Shown piece after piece: positions 28,726 through 37,442 of a DNA stretch of 64,000 bases. Both the position numbers and the translations under genes were made by a program. The first letter of the stretch is position 1. The number at the start of each line of letters is the position of its first letter. The stretch covers positions 124,001-188,000 of the forward strand of contig NZ_JAPPUW010000008.1 in NCBI RefSeq assembly GCF_026712205.1. The letters run 5' to 3'. Source of the stretch: Pelomonas aquatica (GTDB taxonomy: Bacteria; Pseudomonadota; Gammaproteobacteria; Burkholderiales; Burkholderiaceae_C). The notes beneath the pieces were generated by a model. The model was given only the letters and a program-made list of their open reading frames with translations, was not told the DNA's origin and did no database searches.

Positions 28726-28744
28726 TGATAAACATCATTTATCA
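28726..28744. promoter_or_regulatory. candidate LysR operator
   Basis: TGATAAA-CATCA-TTTATCA is a perfect 7-bp inverted repeat with a 5-base spacer in an A/T-rich patch of a GC-rich gap. It fits the T-N11-A LysR box. It lies 12 bp before the lysR start and about 120 bp upstream of the porin start, so it could serve autorepression and activation of the divergent operon. Confidence 0.7.
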
Positions 28745-28755
28745 GTGCGTTTCAG

Positions 28756-29664
28756 TTGAAGCAGCATCAGCTCGTCGCCCTCGTCGCCGTGGCCGACCAC
28801 GGCGGCATCCATGCCGCGGCCCGGGCGCTGCACCTGACGCAGCCCGCCGTCACCCGCGCGCTGCGCGACCTGGAGACCGAGGTGGGCACGCCGCTGCTGC
28901 AGCGCCAGTCGCGTGGCGTCGTGCTGACGGCCGAGGGCCAGGTGCTGCTGGCGCGGGCGCGGCTCATCGTGCGCGAACTGCAGCGCGCCGAGGAGGACAT
29001 GGGGCAGTTGCGCGGCCGCCGCGGCGGGCGGCTGGTGATCGGCGTGACGCCGCTGGCCGGCCTGACCATCGTGCCCAAGGCCTTTGCCCGCTTCCGCCAG
29101 GCCTGGCCCGAGGTGGCGCTGGACTTCGTCGAATGCACGCCCGAGCAGCTCCACGAGAACCTGCACAACAGCCGGCTGGACTTCGCCGTCGGCTCGACCA
29201 CCGCACCGCAGGGCGACACGACGCTGCGCTGGGAGCCGCTGTTCTCGCTGCCCACGGCCTTCGGCGTGCGCCGCGACAGCCCGCTGGCCGCCAGCCGCAG
29301 CCTCGCCGAGCTGCAGGGCGCCGAGTGGATTCACACCGACGTCAGCGGCCGCTTCCCGGCCCTGCTGGCCGAGCTGTTCGCACGCGAGGGTCTGGCGCCG
29401 CCGGCACGCGTGACGCGCTGCACCTCGCAGGCCCTGTTCCACAGCCTGGCGATGGAGAACGACGTCGTGTTCTTCTGGTCGCTGTTCGCGATCGGCATGC
29501 CCGAACTGCGCCAGCGCTTCAGCGCCCTGCCGCTGGGGCTGACCCTGCCGCGCCTGAGCATGAGCCTGCTGGTGCACGAGGACAGCCTGCTGACCCGTGC
29601 GGCGGACTATTTCATCCGCTGCATCCGCGAGGTCGCGCGCGAGGAGTGGACGGCGCTGGACTGA
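28756..29664 (+). CDS. LysR family transcriptional regulator
   Basis: A 302-residue LTTR. Residues 1-60 form the winged helix-turn-helix (HQLVALVAVADHGGIHAAARALHLTQPAVTRALRDLE); residues 90-290 form the periplasmic-binding-protein-like effector domain. The start is TTG at 28756, since no in-frame ATG or GTG exists between it and the operator. It most likely controls the divergent porin-MFS-peptidase operon in response to its substrate. Confidence 0.9.
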   Translation: MKQHQLVALVAVADHGGIHAAARALHLTQPAVTRALRDLETEVGTPLLQRQSRGVVLTAEGQVLLARARLIVRELQRAEEDMGQLRGRRGGRLVIGVTPLAGLTIVPKAFARFRQAWPEVALDFVECTPEQLHENLHNSRLDFAVGSTTAPQGDTTLRWEPLFSLPTAFGVRRDSPLAASRSLAELQGAEWIHTDVSGRFPALLAELFAREGLAPPARVTRCTSQALFHSLAMENDVVFFWSLFAIGMPELRQRFSALPLGLTLPRLSMSLLVHEDSLLTRAADYFIRCIREVAREEWTALD

Positions 29665-29750
29665 AATCCTGTTCTGCGTTTCCCCAAGGGCGCCCGTCGG
29701 CGGCCGGCAAGGCCTTGCAGCAACTGCTGGGAAGGCAGCCCGGCCCGCGC

Positions 29751-30608
29751 CTACCCGTCGCGCTGCAGCCAGGCGCGGGGCGACTGGCCCGTCTGCTGCG
29801 TGAAGCGCCGGCTCAGCGCCGACGCGTTGGCGTAGCCGAGTTCCGCGGCCAGGGCCTTGAGCGGCTTGCCGGCGCGCAGTTCGCTGCGCGCGATGGCCAG
29901 GCGCCACTGCGACAGATAGTCGGCCGGCGTCTGCCCGACGGCCGCCTTGAAGGCCGGCGCGAAGCGGCTGCGCGACATGCCGGCCTCGGCCGCCATGCCC
30001 TCCAGGCTCCAGACCACGCCGGGCCTCGCGTGCAGGGCCGTCAGCGCGCGGGCCAGGCGCGGGTCGCTCAAGCCGCGCAGCAGGCCCAGCGGCAGCACCG
30101 CGTCGCGCTGGTCCAGCATCCAGCGCAGCAGCTGCAGCAGCAGCACCTCGAAGAGCCGGTCGGCCAGCAGGCGCTGGCCGCAGCGCACGCGCTCCGCTTC
30201 GCCGAACAGCAGGGCCAGCGTCGCGGCGATGCCATCCACCCGGGCCAGCGGCAGCACCACCAGCGGCGGCAGCGCCCGCACGAGCGGATGGGCCACGCCG
30301 GCGTCGAAGTCCAGCGTCGCGCAGACGAAGTCCGAGCCCTCGGCCGGCGCGTTGTGGAAGTCGTGGGCCAGCGGCCGGGGGTAGAAGACCAGGCTGGGCT
30401 CGCTGACGACGATGCGTTCGACGAGGCCGCTGCCGGCCGCGTGGCGGATCTCCATCTCGCCGTTGCGCATCACATGCAGGAAGCTGCGGCCGGGCTGGGC
30501 GTCGAATTGCGTCACGCCGCACAGCGGCCCGGCGTGGAAGAGGCGGGCCCGCACACGAAAGCGCTCGAACAGCGGGCTCAGGCGGTCCAATGGGGTTTCT
30601 TGGATCAC
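29751..30608 (-). CDS. AraC family regulator with cupin N-terminal domain
   Basis: A 285-residue regulator. Residues 15-190 are a cupin-type ligand/oxidant domain (HAGPLCGVTQFDAQPGRSFLHVMRNGEMEI), and the C-terminal 100 residues hold two helix-turn-helix motifs ending GYANASALSRRFTQQTGQSPRAW. It is divergent from an AhpD-like gene across 97 bp, a recurrent pairing in proteobacteria, so it probably regulates that gene. Confidence 0.9.
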   Translation of the reverse strand: MIQETPLDRLSPLFERFRVRARLFHAGPLCGVTQFDAQPGRSFLHVMRNGEMEIRHAAGSGLVERIVVSEPSLVFYPRPLAHDFHNAPAEGSDFVCATLDFDAGVAHPLVRALPPLVVLPLARVDGIAATLALLFGEAERVRCGQRLLADRLFEVLLLQLLRWMLDQRDAVLPLGLLRGLSDPRLARALTALHARPGVVWSLEGMAAEAGMSRSRFAPAFKAAVGQTPADYLSQWRLAIARSELRAGKPLKALAAELGYANASALSRRFTQQTGQSPRAWLQRDG

Positions 30609-30705
30609 GAGACGAATGGGTATCTTGTGCGGACGAAATGATACCTATCGTGCCGGTTAGGCGGCCACAGTGGAGGCCTTCCCACTGCAACCGACAGGTG
30701 ACCCC

Positions 30706-31254
30706 ATGAACGCCCGCGTTTCCCTCGTTTCCGCCACCGACACCCCCGACGCCAGCCGTGCGCTGCTGGACGCCGTGCACGGCGCCTTCGGCGCCACGCC
30801 CAATATGTTCCGCGCCGTGGCCAACTCGCCGGCCGCGCTGCAGGCGATGTGGGGCTTCTTCGGCGCGCTGGGTGGCGGCAGTCTCCCGGCCAAGCTCGCG
30901 GAGCAGATCGCCGTCGCCGTGGCCGACCGCAACGGCTGCGAATACTGCCTGGCCGCCCACACGATGCTGGGCCGCAAGGCCGGCGCGTCGGCCGCCGAGA
31001 TGAGCGCCGCCCAGGCCGGCGAGTCCGCCGATCCGGCGACGGCCGCGGTCCTGGGCTTTGCGCTGAAGCTCGTCGCGCAGCGCGGCCAGGTCGGCGACGC
31101 CGATGTCGCGGCCCTGCGCGCGGCGGGCTTCGGCGACGGCCAGATCGTCGAGATCCTGGCCCATGTCGCGCTGAACCTGTTCACCAACTATGTGAACGTC
31201 GCCTTCGCCGTGCCGGTGGATTTCCCCGCCGTGAAGCTGCGCTCGGCAGCCTGA
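30706..31254 (+). CDS. AhpD-like / carboxymuconolactone decarboxylase family protein
   Basis: A 182-residue all-helical protein with the redox motif CxxCxxxH (NGCEYCLAAH), as in alkylhydroperoxidase AhpD. It would reduce peroxides or other electrophiles through the cysteine pair. The SALPAKLAEQ-like segment before the motif and the C-terminal NLFTNYVNV helix are usual in the family. Start 30706 is preferred over an upstream in-frame codon because family members begin close to it. The divergent AraC gene is its likely regulator. Confidence 0.88.
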   Translation: MNARVSLVSATDTPDASRALLDAVHGAFGATPNMFRAVANSPAALQAMWGFFGALGGGSLPAKLAEQIAVAVADRNGCEYCLAAHTMLGRKAGASAAEMSAAQAGESADPATAAVLGFALKLVAQRGQVGDADVAALRAAGFGDGQIVEILAHVALNLFTNYVNVAFAVPVDFPAVKLRSAA

Positions 31255-31273
31255 GCCACGAGCTGGTGCGGCG

Positions 31274-31987
31274 ATGATGCAGCCCATGAAAAAGACCGCG
31301 CTGGCGCTGCGCCACCTCGCCTTCGAAGACCTCGGCCTCATCGAGCCGCTGCTGTGTGGCCGCGGCTTCGACGTGCGCTATCACGAGGCCGGCGTCGACG
31401 ACTTCCGGGCCGTCGACCTGGCCGAAGTGGATCTGCTCGTCGTGCTCGGCGGCCCGATCGGCGTCGAGGACGAGGCGCGCTTCCCCTGGCTGGCCGACGA
31501 GGTCGCGTTGGTCCGCCGCCGGCTGGATTCGCGCCGGCCGCTGCTCGGCATCTGCCTGGGCGCGCAGCTGATGGCGCGGGCGCTGGGCGCGCGGGTCCGG
31601 GCCATGGGCGTCAAGGAGATCGGCTTTGCTCCGCTGGCGCTGACCGCGGCAGGGCAGCGCACGGCGCTGGCCGAACTGGGAGGCCAGCCCATGCTGCACT
31701 GGCATGGCGACCAGTTCGAGCTGCCGGCCGGCATCGCCTCGCTCGCAGCCACGGCCGTCTGCCCCCACCAGGCCTTCGCGCCGCACGAGCGAGCCCTGGG
31801 CCTGCAATTCCATCCCGAGGTCGACCCGACCCGCTTCGAGCAATGGCTGGTCGGCCATATCGACGAACTGGAGCACGCGGGCATCGCGCCGGGCGAGCTG
31901 CGCACCGCGATGGCGCGCGAGGCTTCGGGATTGAAGGCCGCGCTCGCGCGGCTGATGGAACGCTGGTTAGACCAGGCCCTGCTTTGA
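31274..31987 (+). CDS. class I glutamine amidotransferase-like protein
   Basis: A 237-residue stand-alone GATase1 domain. Nucleophile Cys94 sits in GICLGAQLMA, and the catalytic His-x-Glu in LQFHPEVD. Proteins of this type, often annotated as GMP synthase-like glutamine amidotransferases, hydrolyse glutamine or act as gamma-glutamyl hydrolases; no synthetase partner is nearby. An extra 40-residue C-terminal helical tail follows. Its end overlaps the convergent response regulator gene by 21 bp. Confidence 0.85.
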   Translation: MMQPMKKTALALRHLAFEDLGLIEPLLCGRGFDVRYHEAGVDDFRAVDLAEVDLLVVLGGPIGVEDEARFPWLADEVALVRRRLDSRRPLLGICLGAQLMARALGARVRAMGVKEIGFAPLALTAAGQRTALAELGGQPMLHWHGDQFELPAGIASLAATAVCPHQAFAPHERALGLQFHPEVDPTRFEQWLVGHIDELEHAGIAPGELRTAMAREASGLKAALARLMERWLDQALL

Positions 31988-32710
31988 CGCCAGCACGGCC
32001 GCCTCGGCGCGGCTGGACACGTTGAGCTTCTTGTAGATGCTCTTGATGTGGTCGTTGACGGTGAACCACTTGATGCCCATCAGGTTCGCGATCTCCTTGA
32101 TCGTGAAGCCCTTGCTCAGATAGGTCAGCACTTCGCTCTCGCGCGGCGTCAGGCGCTCCCATTCGGGCGGCGGGTCCAGTGCGACGCTGCGGCTGCTGCT
32201 GAAGGGCGCCTGCGAGGACGACAGCGAGCCGAAGCCGGAGTTCAGCGGCATGGAGCCGCTGTCGCCGGACGCGGGCCGGAAGTGCGACAGCAGGCGGCGC
32301 GCGATGGCCGGCGACAGCGGCGGCTGGCCGCGCACGATGCGCTGCAATTCCTCCACCAGCACCTCGAAGCGGTCTTCCTTCAGCAGATAGCCGTCGGCGC
32401 CGCACTGCAGCGCCGGGAAGAGGTGGTCGTCGTCGGAGTAGAGCGTCGTGACGATCTTGATGGCCGTGGAGCCGGCGAGTTCGGTCAGGAACTCCATGCC
32501 GTTGCCGTCCGGCAGCTCCAGGTCGACGAGGACGAGCTTGAAGCCGCCGTCGGGCGCGCTGCCGCCGGTCTTGGCCACCTGGCGGCGCGCGTTCTCGAGA
32601 TCGCCGACCTCGGTGATCTCCATCGCATCGCTGAAGCTCTCTCGCACCACGCGGCACAGGAAGCTGCGGGCGACAGGGTTGTCTTCGATGATGAGGACTT
32701 TGACGGTCAT
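31967..32710 (-). CDS. NarL/LuxR-type response regulator
   Basis: A 247-residue response regulator. The receiver (1-125) has Asp10 and phospho-acceptor Asp63 (LVLVDLELPDG); a Ser/Pro-rich linker (about 140-180) leads to a LuxR helix-turn-helix (LTPRESEVLTYLSKGFTIKEIANLMGI...TVNDHIKSIYKKLN). No histidine kinase is adjacent, so its signal is unknown. It is convergent and overlapping with the amidotransferase gene. Confidence 0.92.
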   Translation of the reverse strand: MTVKVLIIEDNPVARSFLCRVVRESFSDAMEITEVGDLENARRQVAKTGGSAPDGGFKLVLVDLELPDGNGMEFLTELAGSTAIKIVTTLYSDDDHLFPALQCGADGYLLKEDRFEVLVEELQRIVRGQPPLSPAIARRLLSHFRPASGDSGSMPLNSGFGSLSSSQAPFSSSRSVALDPPPEWERLTPRESEVLTYLSKGFTIKEIANLMGIKWFTVNDHIKSIYKKLNVSSRAEAAVLASKQGLV

Positions 32711-32810
32711 GGCGCGGGTACGGCGGCTGTCGATTCGACCGCCGAATGTAGCGCACCAGCCCTGCGCAAACGCCGCGCGACCGCGGGGGGGCGCGCCCCC
32801 GTTTCAGGCT

Positions 32811-33788
32811 TCACGGATTGGTAAGAACCAACTTGCCGATGACCTCGCGGGCTGCCATGCGGGCGAAGGCCGCGGGCAGTTCCTCCATCGGCAGCACGCG
32901 GTCCAGCACGGGCTTGATCTTGCCGGCGGCATACCAGGCGGCCAGTTCGCCCAGCATGCTGGCGTTGCGGCCGGGTTCGCGCTTCGCGAACTCACCCCAG
33001 AACACGCCGACCAGGGACGCGCCCTTGAGCAGGGCCAGGTTCAGCGGCAGCGCCGGGATGGCGCCCTGGGCGAAGCCGACGACGAGGTAGCGGCCGCGCC
33101 AGGCGATGGAGCGGAAGGCGGCCTCGGCCAGATCGCCGCCAACCGGGTCGTAGATGACGTCGGGGCCCTTGCCCTCGGTCAGGGCTTTCAGCTCGTCGCG
33201 CAGGTTCTGGGTCGCGTAGTTGATGGTCGCGTCGGCGCCCAGGGCCTGGCAGGCCTGGCATTTGGCGTCGCTGCCGGCGGCGGCGATGACGCGCGCGCCG
33301 GCGGCCTTGGCGATCTGGATGGCCGCCGTGCCGACGCCGCCGGCCGCGCCGAGGATGAGCACGGTCTCGCCGGCCTGCAGCGCCGCGCGGTCCATCAGCG
33401 CGTGGTGGCTGGTGGCATAGGTGCAGATGAAGGCGGCGGCGTCTTCGTAGGCGAAGCCCTCGGGCAGGGGCATGGCCAGCTGGGCCGGGATGCAGACCTC
33501 GGTCGCGAAGCCGCCCAGGCCGCCGAAGGCCGCGACGCGCTGACCAACCGCAAAGCCCTTGACGCCTTCGCCCACCTCCGTGACGACGCCCGAGAACTCC
33601 GTGCCCGGCACGAAGGGCAGGGGCGGCTTCATCTGGTACTTGTTCTGCACGATGAGCAGGTCGGGGAAGTTCAGGCTCGCGGCGCGAATGGCCACGCGCA
33701 GCTGGCCGGCGGGCAGGGCCGGCGCCGGCAGTTGGCGCCATTGCAGCGCCTCGACGCCCACCGGGTTTTCGCAGAGCCAAGCCTTCAT
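32811..33788 (-). CDS. NADPH:quinone oxidoreductase, zinc-independent MDR family
   Basis: A 325-residue medium-chain reductase. The N-terminal GroES-like domain (MKAWLCENPVG...) lacks the structural-zinc cysteines, and the Rossmann core carries ILGAAGGVGTAAIQIAKAAGA. This is the quinone oxidoreductase type reducing quinones or enones. Of two closely spaced ATGs, 33788 is preferred because AGGAG lies 6 bases upstream. A GC palindrome at about 32787-32802 lies beyond its stop and may act as a weak terminator. Confidence 0.9.
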   Translation of the reverse strand: MKAWLCENPVGVEALQWRQLPAPALPAGQLRVAIRAASLNFPDLLIVQNKYQMKPPLPFVPGTEFSGVVTEVGEGVKGFAVGQRVAAFGGLGGFATEVCIPAQLAMPLPEGFAYEDAAAFICTYATSHHALMDRAALQAGETVLILGAAGGVGTAAIQIAKAAGARVIAAAGSDAKCQACQALGADATINYATQNLRDELKALTEGKGPDVIYDPVGGDLAEAAFRSIAWRGRYLVVGFAQGAIPALPLNLALLKGASLVGVFWGEFAKREPGRNASMLGELAAWYAAGKIKPVLDRVLPMEELPAAFARMAAREVIGKLVLTNP

Positions 33789-33880
33789 CGTCATCTCCTG
33801 TTTGCGTGGACCGCGCATGATAGGAATCAAGGGGCTTACACCCGGTCCCGCAGGTGACGCCCTCCCTACAATTGGCCGCC

Positions 33881-34624
33881 ATGCGCATCCTGATTTCCAA
33901 CGACGACGGCTACCTCGCGCCGGGCCTGGCGGCTCTCGTGAAAGCCTGTGAAGGCCTGGGCGAGATCGACGTCATCGCCCCCGAGCAGAACGCCAGCGGC
34001 ACGTCCAACTCGCTGACGCTGAACCGCCCGCTCAATGTCCATCGCGCCGCCAACGGCTTCCGCTACGTCAGCGGCACGCCGTCCGACGGCGTTCACCTCG
34101 CGCTGAGCGGCCTGCTGGGCTACCGGCCCGACCTGGTGCTCTCGGGCATCAACAACGGCGCCAACATGGGCGACGACACGCTCTACTCCGGCACCGTCGC
34201 CGCGGCCACCGAGGGCTATCTGTTCGGCATCCCGTCCATCGCCTTCTCGCAGGCCGAGAAGGGCTGGGGCGAGCTGGAGGCGGCGGCCCGCACGGCGCGC
34301 AGCGTCGTCGAGCAGGTCATTGCCGGTGGCCTGGGCCAGGGCTTTCTGCTGAACGTCAACATCCCCAACCGGGCCGATGCCGACAAGCTGCCGCGCAAGA
34401 TCACGCGGCTGGGCCGTCGCCACTCCGCCGAAGCCATCATCGAGCAGGTCAGCCCGCGCGGCGAGATCATCTACTGGATCGGCCCGGCCGGCGACGCCAG
34501 GGATGCCGGCGCGGGCACGGACTTCCACGCGACGGCCAACGGCCAGGTCTCGATCACGCCGCTGCAGGTGGACCTGACCGAGCATGCGTCCCTGGGCTCC
34601 TGGGCGCAGCGCCTGGGCCTCTGA
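33881..34624 (+). CDS. surE: 5'/3'-nucleotidase SurE
   Basis: A 247-residue metal-dependent nucleoside monophosphate phosphatase of the survival protein family. ISNDDG at 5-10 supplies the metal-binding Asp8/Asp9, and [22 protein letters not shown] is the signature. It starts the conserved surE-pcm-nlpD-rpoS stationary-phase cluster; its stop abuts the pcm start with no gap. Confidence 0.97.
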   Translation: MRILISNDDGYLAPGLAALVKACEGLGEIDVIAPEQNASGTSNSLTLNRPLNVHRAANGFRYVSGTPSDGVHLALSGLLGYRPDLVLSGINNGANMGDDTLYSGTVAAATEGYLFGIPSIAFSQAEKGWGELEAAARTARSVVEQVIAGGLGQGFLLNVNIPNRADADKLPRKITRLGRRHSAEAIIEQVSPRGEIIYWIGPAGDARDAGAGTDFHATANGQVSITPLQVDLTEHASLGSWAQRLGL

Positions 34625-35437
34625 ATGTCCACACCCAAGCGCTTTCCGGCCAGCCTGAGGTCGGCCGCCACGCCGCAGCGCGAGCTGCTGATGCCGCAGC
34701 GCCATCTGCGCCAGGCCACGGCCGACGCGGCGCGGCTGGCCCGACCCAGCGGTACGGGCCTGGACAGCGGCGCCGTGCGCGAGCGCATGGTCAGCCGGCT
34801 GCGTGCCGAGGGCAGGTTCGACGAGCGCGTGCTGGCCGCGATGGCCGCCGTGCCGCGCCACGAGTTCGTCGACAGCGCGCTCGCGGCCCAGGCCTATGAA
34901 GACACGGCCCTGCCCATCGGCCACGGCCAGACCATCTCCAAGCCCTCCGTCGTCGGCCACATGCTGGGCCTGCTGTTTGCCGGTGCGGGCGCCCGGCAGC
35001 GCGGCTCGCTCGGCCGCGTGCTGGAGATCGGCACCGGCTGCGGCTACCAGGCTGCGGTCATCGCGCTGCTGGCCCGCCAGGTCACGTCCATCGAGCGCCT
35101 GCAGGGCCTGCACGACAAGGCCAAGGCCAATCTGCAGCGCATCGCGCTGCCCAGATCGCATCCGGTGCCGCGCCTGGTCTGGGGCGACGGGCGCATCGGC
35201 CACTCGGCCAGCGGCCCCTTCGACAGCATCGTCGCGGCGGCCGGCGGCGAGGACATCCCGCGGGCCTGGATGGACCAGTTGGCACCGGGCGGGCGCCTCG
35301 TCGCGCCGACGGCGGCGGGCGGCCGCGGCCAGGTGCTGGTCGTGCTCGATCACGTCGTCGAGGCCGGCGTCAGCCGCTGGGTCCGCAGCGAGCACGAGGC
35401 CGTGCTCTTCGTCCCCCTAAAATCCGGCGTTGTCTGA
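34625..35437 (+). CDS. pcm: protein-L-isoaspartate O-methyltransferase
   Basis: A 270-residue SAM-dependent enzyme that repairs isoaspartyl residues in aged proteins. The core contains FVDSALAAQAYEDTALPIGHGQTISKP and VLEIGTGCGYQAAVIA. The N-terminal 50 residues are a basic extension beyond the E. coli length, usual in this order. It lies between surE and nlpD; a likely promoter for nlpD/rpoS may lie inside it or in the 62-bp gap that follows. Confidence 0.95.
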   Translation: MSTPKRFPASLRSAATPQRELLMPQRHLRQATADAARLARPSGTGLDSGAVRERMVSRLRAEGRFDERVLAAMAAVPRHEFVDSALAAQAYEDTALPIGHGQTISKPSVVGHMLGLLFAGAGARQRGSLGRVLEIGTGCGYQAAVIALLARQVTSIERLQGLHDKAKANLQRIALPRSHPVPRLVWGDGRIGHSASGPFDSIVAAAGGEDIPRAWMDQLAPGGRLVAPTAAGGRGQVLVVLDHVVEAGVSRWVRSEHEAVLFVPLKSGVV

Positions 35438-35499
35438 CGGGGCCGTCGGCGTATCGCGCCACACAATCGGGTCGGCCTCCAACGTGCCGTAGCCACACG

Positions 35500-36357
35500 A
35501 TGCCCTCAAGCCTGCGTTTCCTTCTCGCCCTCTCCACCTCGCTGCTGCTCAGCGCCTGCGGCACGTCGCTGCACCGCGCGCCCGTCGAGGACCGCAACCC
35601 GCAGCAGCCCAGGCCGGCCGCCGAGGCGGCGTCCTCCGCGGCCTCGGCGCCCGAGGCCAAGCTGCCGCCGGGCGCCGAAAACGCCGGCAAGCCCGGCTAC
35701 TACACCGTCAAGCCCGGCGACGCGCTGATCCGCATCGCGCTGGACAACGGCCAGAGCTGGCGCGACGTGGCCAAGTGGAACAGCCTCGAGAACCCGAACC
35801 GCATCGAGGTCGGCCAGGTGCTGCGCGTCGTGCCGCCCGGCGTCGACGCCGCCGCCGTGACGGCCAGGCCCATCGCCTCGGCGCCCAAGGTCGAGGCCCG
35901 CCCGCTGGATGCCAAGCCGCCGGTGGCCGTGGCCAGCGTGCCTCCGGCCGCGGCTTCCGCGGCGCCTGCGGCACCGGCCGCGGAAGAGGACGGCCTCGCC
36001 TGGGGCTGGCCGGTCGCGCAGCCGGTCAGCGCCGGCTTCGACGAGCAGCGCAACAAGGGGCTGGACTTCTCCGGCAAGCCGGGCGACCCGGTGCTGGCCG
36101 TGGCCGACGGCCGCGTGGTTTACGCCGGTTCGGGCTTGCGCGGCTACGGCAACTTGGTCATCATCAAGCACAACAACACCTACCTGACGGCGTATGCCCA
36201 CAACCGGGCAATGCTGGTCGAGCAGGACCAAGTCGTACGCAAGGGTCAGAGGATTGCCGAGATGGGTTCCACCGAGAGCGACACCGTCAAGCTGCACTTC
36301 GAAGTGCGCAAGCTCGGCAAGCCGGTCGATCCGGCCAGGCTGCTGCCGCCGCGCTGA
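35500..36357 (+). CDS. nlpD: NlpD-like lipoprotein, LysM and degenerate M23 domains
   Basis: A 285-residue envelope lipoprotein. The lipobox LLSAC places the lipidated Cys at residue 20. A LysM domain lies at about 66-112 (YYTVKPGDALIRIALDNGQ), followed by an Ala/Pro-rich linker and an M23 (LytM) domain at about 180-283. The first zinc ligand is missing (NKGLDFSG instead of an H-containing motif), as in E. coli NlpD, so it should activate amidases at the septum rather than cut peptidoglycan itself. It lies upstream of rpoS, whose transcript often begins within nlpD. Confidence 0.94.
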   Translation: MPSSLRFLLALSTSLLLSACGTSLHRAPVEDRNPQQPRPAAEAASSAASAPEAKLPPGAENAGKPGYYTVKPGDALIRIALDNGQSWRDVAKWNSLENPNRIEVGQVLRVVPPGVDAAAVTARPIASAPKVEARPLDAKPPVAVASVPPAAASAAPAAPAAEEDGLAWGWPVAQPVSAGFDEQRNKGLDFSGKPGDPVLAVADGRVVYAGSGLRGYGNLVIIKHNNTYLTAYAHNRAMLVEQDQVVRKGQRIAEMGSTESDTVKLHFEVRKLGKPVDPARLLPPR

Positions 36358-36401
36358 GCGGGCGGTCAGCACACCCTCCGCACCGGGCCAGCGAACACGC
36401 C

Positions 36402-37409
36402 ATGAAACGCGCTGCGCCCAAACTCAACGGTCATCATGACGGCGCCGAGCCCGGCGTCGTGCTGTCGGCGCTGAACGGCGCTGCCGATGCGGGCAGCGGC
36501 CCGGCCGAATCGCCCGAGGACGATGCCCAGGTGCTGCGCGGTGCCGGCGACGACGTCGAGGTCGGCAATGCCTTGCAGGCCTATCTGCGCGACATCCGGC
36601 GCACGCCGCTGCTGACGCCCCAGCAGGAGTTCGACACCGCCCAGGCCGCGCGTGCCGGCGACTTCCATGCTCGCCAGGCCATGATCGAGCACAACCTGAG
36701 GCTCGTCGTCAGCATCGCGAAGAACTACCTCGGCCGCGGCCTGCCGATGAGCGACCTCATCGAGGAGGGCAACCTCGGCCTGATGCACGCGATCAGCAAG
36801 TTCGAGCCCGAGCGGGGCTTCCGCTTCTCGACCTATTCGAGCTGGTGGATACGCCAGAGCATCGAGCGTGCGTTGATGCACCAGGCCCGCCTCGTGCGGC
36901 TGCCGGTGCATATCGTGCGCGAGCTCAACCAGGTGCTGAAGGCCCGCCGCGCGCTGGAGGCGCTGCAGAGCGCCCAGGGCGCCGAGAGTCGCGTGCGCGC
37001 CGAGGACGTGGCCCAGGCCCTGGGCCGGCCGGTCGACGAGGTGGCCGAGCTGCTGGCCTATGCCGAGCTGCCGAGTTCCCTCGATTCGCCGGTGGACCGC
37101 AGCGGCGAGGGCGGCGAATCCATGCTCGACCTGGTCGCCGACGACCAGGCCATCGACCCGATGGGCCTGCGCCTGTCGCATGAGGTCGAGGAGCTGCTGC
37201 GGCACGGCCTCGCCAGTCTGAACGATCGCGAGCGAGAGGTGCTGTCGGGGCGCTATGGCCTGTCCGACCGCGAGCCCGAGACGCTGGACGTGCTGGCCAT
37301 CCGCCTCAAGCTCACGCGCGAGCGCATCCGCCAGATCCAGATCGAGGCGCTGGCCAAGCTGAAGCGCAACATGATGCGCCACGGGGTGGACCGGGACTCG
37401 ATCTTCTGA
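36402..37409 (+). CDS. rpoS: RNA polymerase sigma factor RpoS
   Basis: A 335-residue stationary-phase/general-stress sigma factor. Region 1.2 begins near DDVEVGNALQAYLRDIRR, region 2 contains LIEEGNLGLMHAISKFEPERGFRFSTYSSWWIRQSIERAL, and region 4 contains RLKLTRERIRQIQIEALAKLKR. The N-terminal 50 residues are variable. The start at 36402 is consistent with the family and follows nlpD by 44 bp. Regulation by proteolysis and translation is known for the family but cannot be seen here. Confidence 0.97.
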   Translation: MKRAAPKLNGHHDGAEPGVVLSALNGAADAGSGPAESPEDDAQVLRGAGDDVEVGNALQAYLRDIRRTPLLTPQQEFDTAQAARAGDFHARQAMIEHNLRLVVSIAKNYLGRGLPMSDLIEEGNLGLMHAISKFEPERGFRFSTYSSWWIRQSIERALMHQARLVRLPVHIVRELNQVLKARRALEALQSAQGAESRVRAEDVAQALGRPVDEVAELLAYAELPSSLDSPVDRSGEGGESMLDLVADDQAIDPMGLRLSHEVEELLRHGLASLNDREREVLSGRYGLSDREPETLDVLAIRLKLTRERIRQIQIEALAKLKRNMMRHGVDRDSIF

Positions 37410-37442
37410 GGCTGGAAAGCGGTGTCGGGATAATCCGGCTCC

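Noticed and set aside
29708-29719. GCAAGGCCTTGC palindrome between convergent LysR and AraC genes
   Set aside because: A 12-base perfect palindrome with no loop or T-run is easily due to chance in this GC-rich gap.
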